A DNA stretch of 32,865 nucleotides from Rhodospirillales bacterium (GCA_030754885.1 JASLZL010000110.1:1-32865), one strand, 5' to 3'; numbered from the stretch's first letter, positions 9,949-18,345 are shown. Translations and numbers: made by a program. The notes: generated by a model from the letters alone, not told the origin.

Positions 9949-10038
9949 ATGGTCATGGATTTGGAAACTATCTGGGGAGTATTGGGTAAGACCACTTTTA
10001 TCAGGGAGGTTCGTTATGGCAGAACAGGGTACATTTAG
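9949..10038 (+). CDS. Possible 29-aa small ORF overlapping the start of the 103-aa ORF
   Basis: GGGAGGAACC-ATG; translation MVMDLETIWGVLGKTTFIREVRYGRTGYI*; good Shine-Dalgarno spacing. Confidence 0.4.
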   Translation: MVMDLETIWGVLGKTTFIREVRYGRTGYI

Positions 10039-10327
10039 GACGACAAGAAATTGCAGATCTGGAAAACGGGACGTCATCGTAGATCGATCAGCCAAGAGAC
10101 CCCGGCGGCCAGTTGTCTACCGCGTTAGTTTCAAGGAAGCGGAAGTGGACGCAAGCCCGGTGCTTCAGGTCCACGCATTCGGCGTACCCGCGAATCCAAA
10201 AAAAGTTTCTAATTACGAGTTGAATCCGGGAAATTCTGTCGACGTGGTTGCTTGGAAGATCGAAATCTACATGGATTCGATAAAAGATAAAGCTGCGATT
10301 ATTGGGACATATGAAGTGGTTTCTTGA
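10016..10327 (+). CDS. Orphan 103-aa hypothetical protein, cargo of TIR element
   Basis: ATG 10016 preceded by AGGGAGGTTCGTT; MAEQGTFRTTRNCRSGKRDVIVDRSAKRPRRPVVYRVSFKEAEVDASPVLQVHAFGVPANPKKVSNYELNPGNSVDVVAWKIEIYMDSIKDKAAIIGTYEVVS*. No family recognised. Confidence 0.6.
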   Translation: MAEQGTFRTTRNCRSGKRDVIVDRSAKRPRRPVVYRVSFKEAEVDASPVLQVHAFGVPANPKKVSNYELNPGNSVDVVAWKIEIYMDSIKDKAAIIGTYEVVS

Positions 10328-10345
10328 ATTTCCGGGGACAATGTA
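10326..10345 (-). repeat. Internal degenerate copy of the terminal repeat
   Basis: GAATTTCCGGGGACAATGTAT; inverse ATACATTGTCCCCGGAAATTC resembles left TIR ATATACTGTCCCCGGAATTC; overlaps the ORF stop codon. Confidence 0.6.
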
Positions 10346-10374
10346 TGAATTTCACGATGGAGGAATTCTCGGGG

Positions 10375-10393
10375 GAATTCAGGGGACAGTATA
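10375..10393 (-). repeat. Right terminal inverted repeat
   Basis: GAATTCAGGGGACAGTATA, inverse of left TIR with 1 mismatch. Confidence 0.85.
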
Positions 10394-10474
10394 CGTACTT
10401 ACCGGAGATGTCCGGGCTGCCCTTCCCCATCCGAGCGGGATCAAACGGCCGGTTCCGTCCAGCCGGATGATGCA

Positions 10475-11239
10475 CTAGCGTCCGGCGTTGACCCTTAGGT
10501 GCTCGCCCGTGATGGCGCTGGCGGTGTCGCTGGCCAGAAACAATGCCGTCTCGGCGATATCGCGCGTTTCGATCCTCTTGCGCAGTGCCGAGGACCGCAC
10601 GAAGGTCTTGTCGAAATACTCATCGACGGAACGCCCTTCCGCCCGTGCCAGGTCGCCAGCAATGACGTCGATCAAACCGGTGCCGGCGACGGCGCCCGGA
10701 CAGATGGCGTTGCACCGGATGCCATGGGCGCCGACCTCAAAGGCCACCGATTCGGTGATGCCGATGACGGCGAACTTGCTGGCGCAATAGGCGTTGCGCA
10801 GCGGCCCTCCCTTCAGTCCCGAGCCCGAGGACAGATTAATGATTGCGCCGCCCTGGCGCTTCATCAGCGCCACCGCGTGCTTGATACAGAGGACCACGCC
10901 GCGCACGTTGACGGCCATGGTCTCGTCCCAGACCGCCATGTCCTCGTTCTCGACGCTGACCGTGGGGCCGGGAACGCCGGCGTTGTTAACCAAGATATCG
11001 AGCCGCCCGTGGGCCTCGTCGCAGGATTTGAAAAGCGCCGCCACTTGGGCCTCGTCGGCGACATCGGTGACGACGGCCAGACCACCGATGTCTTTGGCCA
11101 CGCGCTCGGCCGCGTTCCGCTGGCGGTCGGCGACCACGACCCGGCAGCCTTCTTCGGCGTAGAGCCTGGCAATCGCCTCGCCGATGCCAGCGCCGGCGCC
11201 GGTGACGACGGCGACCTTGCCGTCGAGCTTTCCAGCCAT
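10475..11239 (-). CDS. Short-chain dehydrogenase/reductase (SDR)
   Basis: MAGKLDGKVAVVTGAGAGIGEAIARLYAEEG...ILVNNAGVPGP...INLSSGSGLKGGPLRNAYCASK: TGxxxGIG, NNAG, S/YxxxK motifs; start ATG 11239. Confidence 0.92.
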   Translation of the reverse strand: MAGKLDGKVAVVTGAGAGIGEAIARLYAEEGCRVVVADRQRNAAERVAKDIGGLAVVTDVADEAQVAALFKSCDEAHGRLDILVNNAGVPGPTVSVENEDMAVWDETMAVNVRGVVLCIKHAVALMKRQGGAIINLSSGSGLKGGPLRNAYCASKFAVIGITESVAFEVGAHGIRCNAICPGAVAGTGLIDVIAGDLARAEGRSVDEYFDKTFVRSSALRKRIETRDIAETALFLASDTASAITGEHLRVNAGR

Positions 11240-11358
11240 GCTCCCATTCCTCCTTCTTGACCGATGTTCCGGGAACACCATAGCAATTTCACCGGCGAGT
11301 CCGGTGGTCGCTCATCTTGGTTCGGAATGACGGATTGGGCGTCCCACGCAGGCGCGTC

Positions 11359-13047
11359 CTACTTCCCCTTCCCGGCCAGCGCCTGTTCGCGGATGGCGCT
11401 CAACGTCGTGCGGGTGGTGATGGCTTCGGGATCGATGCGCAGTTCCAGGACCGCGATGCGACCGGCGTTGAGCGCCCGGTCCAAGGCGGGGGCGAACTCA
11501 TCGGTTTCCTCCACTACCTCGCCGAAGGCTCCAAAGCTCTCAGCATATTGGGCGAAGTCGGGATTGGTCAGGTCGGTGGCGATGGTGCGGCCCGGGTAGT
11601 GGCGCTCCTGGTGCATGCGGATGGTGCCGTACATATTGTTGTTGATGACCAAGATAACCGGCGCAATGCCGTAGTGGATGGCGGTTGAAAGCTCTTGGCC
11701 GGTCATCATGAAGCCGCCGTCGCCGACAAAACAGATCACCGGGCGGTCGGGTGCCGTCGCCTTGGCACCAATGGCCGCCGGCACGCCGTAGCCCATGGCG
11801 CCGCAGGTCGGGCCGAGCTGGCTGCGATAGCGGGAGTAGCGATAGAAACGATGCCCCCAGCCGGCGAAATTACCGCCGTCGGTAACGATGAGTGCGTCCG
11901 GCCCCAACCGTTCCTGCACAAGGGAAACAACCTTCGCCATGTCGAGCTTATTGGGTACGAAATCGGGCTTGAGCCACTCCACATAGTCCTGGCGCGCCGC
12001 CTTTGCCCAATCGCCCCAGGCCGTTGAGTCGACCGGTTCCAGCGCCTTCGCGGCCTCCGCAAACTGTGCCATGCCCGATGCCATGGGAAGATCCGCCTGA
12101 TAGACGCGGTTCAATTCGTTTGATGTGGCGTGGATGTGGATGATGGTTTGCTGCGGGCGCGGCGGCGCCGGCAGCGTATAACCCTGGGTCGTCATCTCGC
12201 CCAATCTGGCACCCACCACTAACAAGAGGTCGGCGCCATGGATACGGTCAGCCAGAGCCGGATTGATACCGATGGCAACGTCGCCCATGTAGTTGGCATG
12301 ATTGTTGTCGAACAGGTCCTGACAGCGAAACGATGCGCCGGTGGGGATGTTGTTGGCCTCGGCAAAGGCGACGATGTCGCGTGACGCCTCGGCGCTCCAA
12401 CCGCCGCCACCGACAATCATGAGCGGGCGTTTCGCCGCCGCCAACAGGCGGCGCATTTCGTCCAACTGCCCCGGTGACGGGGCCGCGCGGATCACCTGAT
12501 AGGGCCCCGTGTCGGCAACATCGCATTCCTCGCGCAGCATGTCTTCGGGGAGCGCCAGGACGACCGGGCCGGGGCGGCCGGAAACCGCCAAATGGAAAGC
12601 GCGGCTCAGGTATTCGGGGATGCGCTCAGGACTCTCGATCTGGGCCACCCATTTGGACATCTCGCCAAAGACGCGGCGATAGTCCATCTCCTGAAACGCC
12701 TCGCGGTCCTGCTGATCGCGCGCCACCTGGCCGATGAGCAAAACCATCGGCGTTGAATCCTGAAAGGCGGTGTGGGCCGCGATGCTGCCATTGCAGGCGC
12801 CGGGACCGCGGGTAACGAAGCACACCCCTGGATTTCCGGTGAGCTTGCCGTGAGCTTCGGCCATGAAGCCGGCGCCGCTTTCGTGGCGGCAACTGATCAG
12901 ACGGATGGAGTCGCTGACATCGTAAAAGGCGTCGAGCGCGGCGAGATAACTCTCGCCGGGGACACCAAACACCGTGTCCACCCCATGGACGCCAAGGGCA
13001 TCGACCAAAATACGGCCGCCGGTTCGCAAATTAGAACTCTTCGACAT
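11359..13047 (-). CDS. Thiamine diphosphate-dependent enzyme (acetolactate synthase-like family)
   Basis: 562 aa; RHESGAGFMAEAHGKLTGNPGVCFVTRGPGACNG and GDGGFMMTGQELSTAIHYGIAPVILVINNNMYG (ThDP motif). Confidence 0.9.
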   Translation of the reverse strand: MSKSSNLRTGGRILVDALGVHGVDTVFGVPGESYLAALDAFYDVSDSIRLISCRHESGAGFMAEAHGKLTGNPGVCFVTRGPGACNGSIAAHTAFQDSTPMVLLIGQVARDQQDREAFQEMDYRRVFGEMSKWVAQIESPERIPEYLSRAFHLAVSGRPGPVVLALPEDMLREECDVADTGPYQVIRAAPSPGQLDEMRRLLAAAKRPLMIVGGGGWSAEASRDIVAFAEANNIPTGASFRCQDLFDNNHANYMGDVAIGINPALADRIHGADLLLVVGARLGEMTTQGYTLPAPPRPQQTIIHIHATSNELNRVYQADLPMASGMAQFAEAAKALEPVDSTAWGDWAKAARQDYVEWLKPDFVPNKLDMAKVVSLVQERLGPDALIVTDGGNFAGWGHRFYRYSRYRSQLGPTCGAMGYGVPAAIGAKATAPDRPVICFVGDGGFMMTGQELSTAIHYGIAPVILVINNNMYGTIRMHQERHYPGRTIATDLTNPDFAQYAESFGAFGEVVEETDEFAPALDRALNAGRIAVLELRIDPEAITTRTTLSAIREQALAGKGK

Positions 13048-13226
13048 ACCTCTTTAACTCCATCTTTCACTAGGTATATTCGGGCATTGTTTGGCATGCG
13101 GAAAGCAAAACGGCAACCCCCGGCGCCCTCGCCAGTGTTGATCGCGCCCCTTGGTCGGTTGTATTCAACGGTGGGGGACTCGAGTACGTTGCCAAGCGCC
13201 CTGCCTCTCCCGCGGAGAACTCGCCA

Positions 13227-14420
13227 ATGGACTTCACCCTACCCGATGAAAGCGCCGCCGCCGCGGAGAGCATGCGCCAGTTCGCCGAGGCCGAGATATT
13301 GCCGGCCATCAACGATTACGAAGAGCGCCAAGAGTTCCCCCACCCGATCATCGAGAAGATGGGCGCCGCCGGTTTCTTCGGCGCCGCCTTTCCCGAAGAG
13401 CTTGGCGGCAGCGACATGGGATACCTGGCCGTGGCGGCGATCGCCGAGGAGGTATCGCGCCTGGCGCCGGAATTCGGTTATGCCATGAACATGCAGGCCA
13501 TGACCTGTCCGTTCACCATCTATAACTGGGGCACCGCGGAGCAGGTGCAGCGCTTCGTGCCCGACCTCATTGCCGGGCGCAAGATCGGCATGTTCGCTCT
13601 CTCGGAGCCGGGCGGTGGATCGGATGCGGCGGGATCGATGAAAACGACCGCGCGCCTGGACGGCGATACATACCGCCTCAACGGCTCCAAACAATGGATC
13701 ACCTTTGCCGACGCCTGCGATACGGGCCTCCTGTTTGCCAAAACCGACCCCGACGCCGGGCATCGCGGCATCACCGCCTTCATCGTCGAGCCCAGGTCCC
13801 ACCCTGGCTTCACGGCCAATCCCATCGAGATGTCGGGACTGAGCAAGTGCCTGCGGTCATGCGCCATCTTCCTCGACGACTTTCCTGTGCCCGCCCGCAA
13901 CCGGCTGGGCGAAGAGGGCGGAGGTTTCAAGATCGCCATGAACGCCCTTGAATGGGGTCGCCTTACGGTGTCGGCCAGGCTTGTCGGCCTGGCTCAGAGG
14001 TGCCTTGACGAAGCCAGCCGCTACGCAACAGAGCGCATCGTCGGCGGCCAGGCCATCGGACGCTACCAGATGGTCCAGCATCTGATCGCCGACATGACGG
14101 TCAATGTCGAGGCTGCCAGGCTCATGGTGCGGCGCATGGCCTGGACCATGGACCGGGGCGAGGCATCCAACCGCGCCGCTTCGCAGGCCAAGTATTTCGC
14201 CGGCATCGCAGCCAAGCACGCAGCCCTTTCGGCGGCCGAGATCTTCGCTGGCTATGCGCTGGCCGACGAATACCCGATCTCCAAAATAACAGCCTACGTC
14301 AACATGCTGTGCATCGGCGAGGGCACGCCCAATGTCCAACGCATCCTCATCGCCGAGGACACGCTGGGCTACAAGGACGCCAATCGCCACCCGGTGCGCA
14401 ACCCCAGGGGCAAGAGCTGA
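13227..14420 (+). CDS. Acyl-CoA dehydrogenase (Glu in GEGT motif)
   Basis: 397 aa; MDFTLPDESAAAAESMRQFAEAEILPAINDYEERQEFPHPIIEKMGAAGFFGAAFPEELGGSDMGY...ALSEPGGGSDAAGSMKTTARLDGDTYRLNGSKQWIT...CIGEGTPNVQRILIAEDTLGY. Confidence 0.92.
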   Translation: MDFTLPDESAAAAESMRQFAEAEILPAINDYEERQEFPHPIIEKMGAAGFFGAAFPEELGGSDMGYLAVAAIAEEVSRLAPEFGYAMNMQAMTCPFTIYNWGTAEQVQRFVPDLIAGRKIGMFALSEPGGGSDAAGSMKTTARLDGDTYRLNGSKQWITFADACDTGLLFAKTDPDAGHRGITAFIVEPRSHPGFTANPIEMSGLSKCLRSCAIFLDDFPVPARNRLGEEGGGFKIAMNALEWGRLTVSARLVGLAQRCLDEASRYATERIVGGQAIGRYQMVQHLIADMTVNVEAARLMVRRMAWTMDRGEASNRAASQAKYFAGIAAKHAALSAAEIFAGYALADEYPISKITAYVNMLCIGEGTPNVQRILIAEDTLGYKDANRHPVRNPRGKS

Positions 14421-14430
14421 AGCGGCACCC

Positions 14431-15591
14431 CTAACGGCGCTGGTCGAAGCGTCGCCCCACCAGGGCAGCGGCGATGTTGATCTTTTGGATGTCGATGGTG
14501 CCGCCGGCGATGCCCCAGCCCCAGGCGTCGCGCAGGCGCCGTTCCATGACGTATTCCTTGGAATAACCGTATCCGCCCATGAGCTGGACCGCGGCGCCGG
14601 TAACCTCTCGCGCGATCTCGTTGGCAAAGCACTTGGCGAGGCTTGAATCAAGAACGCTCGGCAGGCCCGACTCCGTGCCGGCGGCGGCGCGCCAGATCAG
14701 GAGCCGCGCCGCCTCAACGCGCATCGCCATTTCGGCGAGTTTGAGCTGCACGGCTTGAAACTCAACGATGGGTTTGCCGAATTGGTGGCGTTCCTGGACG
14801 TAGGCCAGCACGTCTTCGAGGGCGCCCGCCGCCTGGCCGAGGGCCATGACGGCGTTGCCGCAACGCTCCAGATCGAAAGCCTCCATCAATTTGCGAAAAC
14901 CGCCGGCGGGTACGATCAGGTTCTCGGCCGGCACCCTGGCATCCTGGAAGACGACATCGGCCGACGGGATGCCGCGAAAGCCCATCAGGCGTTCGCGTTT
15001 ACCGAACGAGACACCGGGCCGGTCACGCTCGACATAGACGGCGCCGATACCCTTCGCCCCCAGTGCCTCGGATAGCCGGCAATAGACGACGTAGCCGTCC
15101 GCGTAGCCGCCGCCCGAACACCAGCGCTTGGTGCCGTTGAGGACGATGTCCCCGCCCTCGATGACGCCGGTGGTCCTGAGATCGGTAAGCGCCGTCCCCG
15201 CCTCGGGCTCCGACATGGCGACGGCGACGACGATCTCGCCGGCGCAGACGCGGGGGATGACACGGCGCTTCAATTCAGGCGCAGCGAAGTGCTCAATGGC
15301 GCGTACCGGGCCGACGGAGGATTCGAAGATGGGGAAGGCAACCGCCGACGAGACCCGGGCAAACTCTTCAAGCACGATCAGCGCCTCCAGATTGCCGAGG
15401 CCCAAGCCGCCCAGGTCGGCGGCCACGTTGATGCCAAGGAAGCCCATGTCGGCATAGCGCCGGCGCCATTCGCCCGACAGCGGCTCATCCGTCGCCTCGG
15501 CTTCCTCGGCAACGGCCGCCAATTCGGTACGGGCGAAACGCCGTGCCGTATCTTGCAAGCGGCGCTGATTCTCGTTGAGGTTGAAATCCAT
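14431..15591 (-). CDS. Acyl-CoA dehydrogenase (AGGT at the usual Glu site; LER-type)
   Basis: Start ATG 15591 (MDFNLNENQRRLQDTARRFARTELAAVAEEAEATDEPLSGEWRRRYADMGFLGINVAADLGGLG...); MSEPEAGTALTDLRT, FDLERCGNAVMALGQAAGALED, GGYGYSKEYVMERRLRDAWGWGIAGGTIDIQ. Confidence 0.92.
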   Translation of the reverse strand: MDFNLNENQRRLQDTARRFARTELAAVAEEAEATDEPLSGEWRRRYADMGFLGINVAADLGGLGLGNLEALIVLEEFARVSSAVAFPIFESSVGPVRAIEHFAAPELKRRVIPRVCAGEIVVAVAMSEPEAGTALTDLRTTGVIEGGDIVLNGTKRWCSGGGYADGYVVYCRLSEALGAKGIGAVYVERDRPGVSFGKRERLMGFRGIPSADVVFQDARVPAENLIVPAGGFRKLMEAFDLERCGNAVMALGQAAGALEDVLAYVQERHQFGKPIVEFQAVQLKLAEMAMRVEAARLLIWRAAAGTESGLPSVLDSSLAKCFANEIAREVTGAAVQLMGGYGYSKEYVMERRLRDAWGWGIAGGTIDIQKINIAAALVGRRFDQRR

Positions 15592-15738
15592 ACCCCTATC
15601 CCCTCTCGTCCTGCCCCAAGGGAGTCCTAAGCGTCCCGGGCACTTCGGGCAAGAGCCTAAGAGGATGGCCGCCGAACGTGGGCCTTGATATGGTGCCCCA
15701 CCTTCGGCCCAAGCGATAGCTATGACAGGAATAGAATC

Positions 15739-16953
15739 ATGGACGGCGCACTTGCCGGCATCCGCGTCTTTGACATGACCCGCGTTCTCGCCGGGCCCGC
15801 CTGCACGCAGATTCTGGGCGACCTGGGGGCCGAAGTGATCAAGGTCGAACGCCCAGGTGTCGGCGACGATACGCGCAAGTGGGGACCGCCGTACCTCAAG
15901 GATAAGGACGGCCGCGATACCACGGAAAGCGCCTACTACCTGGCGGTCAACCGCAACAAGCGTTCCATCACACTCGACATCACCAAGCCCGAGGGCCAGG
16001 AACTGGCGCTGCGCCTGATTGAGCATTGCGACGTCTTGATTGAGAATTTCAAGGTCGGTGACCTGGCGCGCCGCGGCCTCGGCTATGACCAGCTTCGCGA
16101 GCGCTTTCCGCGCCTTATCTATTGTTCGATTACCGGCTTTGGGCAAACCGGGCCTTACAAGGAGCGTCCCGGCTATGACTATTTAGCACAGGCCATGGGC
16201 GGCATCATGAGCGTCACCGGCGAGCCCGACGGCCGGCCGATGAAGGTGGGTGTCGCCATCGCCGACGTCATGACCGGTATGTACGCAACGACGGCGATAT
16301 TGGCGGCCCTGCGCCACCGCGATGCGACCGGCGCCGGGCAGCATATCGACATGGCGCTCCTGGACAGCCAACTGGCCTGGCTGGCCAATGTCGGCCAGGG
16401 CTATCTGGTCAGTGGCGAGGAGCCGCCCAGGCTCGGTAACGACCATCCCACCGTAGTTCCCTATGGGGTGTTCGGTGCAGCGGATGGTCCCTTTGTTCTA
16501 GGCGTCGGGAACGACTCGCAGTTCCAGCGTTTTTGCGCCTTCGCCGAGATGCCCCAACTGGCCGAAGAGCAAAAATTCGCTACCAACACGTCCCGGGTGC
16601 GCAACCGAGATTCCCTGATCCCCCTCATCGAGGCCGCCATTGCCCGCCATCCGATGCGTTATTGGATCGAGGGATTGGAAAAGGTCAACGTGCCAGCGTC
16701 GCCCATCAACACCGTGGCCCAGGCCTTCGCCGATCCCCAGGCCAAGCACCGGGGCATGGTGAAAGAGATTGGCCACCCCCTGTCCGAGAAGCCGCTACGC
16801 ATGACAGCCAATCCCATCCACATGAGCCAGACGCCGGTGGAATATCGCCACGCACCGCCGACGCTCGGCCAGGATACCGAAAGGGTGCTGGCCGACGTCT
16901 TGAACATAGGCGGCGCCGAGATTACGGAACTGCGTAAGCGCGGGATCGTCTAA
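15739..16953 (+). CDS. CaiB/BaiF family CoA-transferase (paralogue B)
   Basis: 404 aa: MDGALAGIRVFDMTRVLAGPACTQILGDLGAEVIKVERPGVGDDTRKWGPPYL... Confidence 0.92.
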   Translation: MDGALAGIRVFDMTRVLAGPACTQILGDLGAEVIKVERPGVGDDTRKWGPPYLKDKDGRDTTESAYYLAVNRNKRSITLDITKPEGQELALRLIEHCDVLIENFKVGDLARRGLGYDQLRERFPRLIYCSITGFGQTGPYKERPGYDYLAQAMGGIMSVTGEPDGRPMKVGVAIADVMTGMYATTAILAALRHRDATGAGQHIDMALLDSQLAWLANVGQGYLVSGEEPPRLGNDHPTVVPYGVFGAADGPFVLGVGNDSQFQRFCAFAEMPQLAEEQKFATNTSRVRNRDSLIPLIEAAIARHPMRYWIEGLEKVNVPASPINTVAQAFADPQAKHRGMVKEIGHPLSEKPLRMTANPIHMSQTPVEYRHAPPTLGQDTERVLADVLNIGGAEITELRKRGIV

Positions 16954-16996
16954 AGGCGAATCGGCATGGACCGAACGAGGGCCAGGGAAACACCCA

Positions 16997-17578
16997 CTAA
17001 TTAGGATGCTTGCGTTTCCATTCCCGCGCTCGTTCATGTGCCATTTCAATTTGTTCCGCCGTCATTTCTCTTTCGACTTCATAGCGGGTGTAGCGCTTAT
17101 TTTCCTTGCCGTTGGTCGCCGAGATATTGAACCATGCGTGCGCTTGCACCCAATCTTGGGGGGCGCCCTTGCCCTCGGCGTACGCCACCCCAAGATTATA
17201 TTGCCCGCCCGCGTTTCCTTGTTTCGCCGCCCGCCTGTTCCAATCGACCGCTTGCGCGTGGCTTTGAGCGACACCCGTGCCCAATAGGTACATCTGCCCC
17301 AGATTTTTTTGCGCCGGCGCATATTCGCGCTCGGCTGCCTGGCGGAACCACCTCACCGCCTCTTCGTAATCGCGGGCAACACCCTTACCCTGAACATAGA
17401 CCAAGCCAAGTTCATTCTGCGCTTTCAGGTCTCCTTGTTCCGCCGCATCGCGAAGTTCCCGCGCAGCACCGGTGGTGCCGCCAAATCGGTCATAGAGCGT
17501 TCCCCCGCCATACAGCAGGCCCAGGAACGCCACCACCACCGCAATATAACCTCCCACCGTTTTGAGATGCTTTTCCAT
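16997..17578 (-). CDS. Sel1-repeat protein with N-terminal membrane anchor/signal
   Basis: MEKHLKTVGGYIAVVVAFLGLLYGGGTLY then repeats: AEQGDLKAQNELGLVYVQGKGVARDYEEAVRWFRQAAEREYAPAQKNLGQMYLLGTGVAQSHAQAVDWNRRAAKQGNAGGQYNLGVAYAEGKGAPQDWVQAHAWFNISA. Confidence 0.88.
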   Translation of the reverse strand: MEKHLKTVGGYIAVVVAFLGLLYGGGTLYDRFGGTTGAARELRDAAEQGDLKAQNELGLVYVQGKGVARDYEEAVRWFRQAAEREYAPAQKNLGQMYLLGTGVAQSHAQAVDWNRRAAKQGNAGGQYNLGVAYAEGKGAPQDWVQAHAWFNISATNGKENKRYTRYEVEREMTAEQIEMAHERAREWKRKHPN

Positions 17579-17722
17579 TGTCGGAATTCCCCAACGTCCG
17601 CGAGAACCCTATCGTACAGGGACGACCTTAGGCCCCACTTCGAAGCCGGCCCCCAAATTTTAATCTTAGTTAAATTCTACTGTAAACAGCGTGGGATGAG
17701 TCCCACTAACCCACGGATATCA

Positions 17723-17798
17723 TGGTGGGCGGTGACGGGCTCGAACCGCCGACTTCCACGGTGTAAACGTGGCGCTCTACCAACTGAGCTAACCGCCC
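17723..17798 (-). tRNA. tRNA-Val (anticodon UAC), CCA encoded
   Basis: Reverse strand GGGCGGTTAGCTCAGTTGGTAGAGCGCCACGTTTACACCGTGGAAGTCGGCGGTTCGAACCCGTCACCGCCCACCA folds as cloverleaf with TAC in the anticodon loop. Confidence 0.95.
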
Positions 17799-17892
17799 GG
17801 CCCAAAATGCCGCCACTCAAGGTACAGGGGCTAGGCGCTAGGACGCAAGCGGCGCGCACCACGAATGTCCAGTTCCAAGCGCCAAAACGACA

Positions 17893-17924
17893 ATGCCGGC
17901 TGTCCTTGCGGATACAGCCGGCAT
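17893..17924 (-). terminator. Probable hupB rho-independent terminator
   Basis: Perfect 11-bp stem ATGCCGGCTGT/ACAGCCGGCAT with 10-nt loop, followed on minus strand by TGTCGTTTT; just downstream of hupB stop. Confidence 0.7.
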
Positions 17925-17952
17925 TGCTTTCGTTTACGAGACGTAAGGCCGA

Positions 17953-18225
17953 TTAGTTAACCAGGCCCTTCAGCCCTTTACCAGCCTTGAATTTCGCTTG
18001 GTTCGAGGCGGCAATCTGAATCCTCTCACCCGTCCGGGGGTTGCGACCTTGAGTCGCCTTCCGGTGTGAGACACTGAAAGTCCCGAAACCCACGAGGCGG
18101 ACTTCCTGGCCACCCTTCAACGAGTTGCCAATCGCATCGAATACGCCATCGACAGCCTTGGCAGCATCGGTTTTCGACAACCCCGCGCTGCTTGCAACGG
18201 TAGCAATAAGATCATTCTTGTTCAA
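17953..18225 (-). CDS. hupB: DNA-binding protein HU
   Basis: MNKNDLIATVASSAGLSKTDAAKAVDGVFDAIGNSLKGGQEVRLVGFGTFSVSHRKATQGRNPRTGERIQIAAS; located after lon as in the common tig-clpP-clpX-lon-hup order. Confidence 0.95.
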   Translation of the reverse strand: MNKNDLIATVASSAGLSKTDAAKAVDGVFDAIGNSLKGGQEVRLVGFGTFSVSHRKATQGRNPRTGERIQIAASNQAKFKAGKGLKGLVN

Positions 18226-18345
18226 CTTCTGCCCCCCTCTCCTGTCAGTGAATGAAAATCTTTATGGAGCTCCTTACCCTATGCCCGGAAATGCCTGGGC
18301 GGATGCCAGTCTAAAGCGCCGAGATCGTATACGTCAATCGAAGAA

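Larger units (their letters stand above)
9814..10393. mobile_element. TIR-bounded, transposase-less element (REP/MITE-like) with small ORF cargo
   Basis: TATACTGTCCCCGGAATTC at 9814..9832 and its inverse GAATTCAGGGGACAGTATA at 10375..10393 (18/19 match); interior visibly AT-richer than both flanks; sits between convergent genes. Confidence 0.72.

Noticed and set aside
17691-17706. GTGGGATGAGTCCCAC hairpin downstream of tRNA-Val
   Set aside because: Perfect 6-bp stem but no U-tract; too short to call a terminator or regulatory element.
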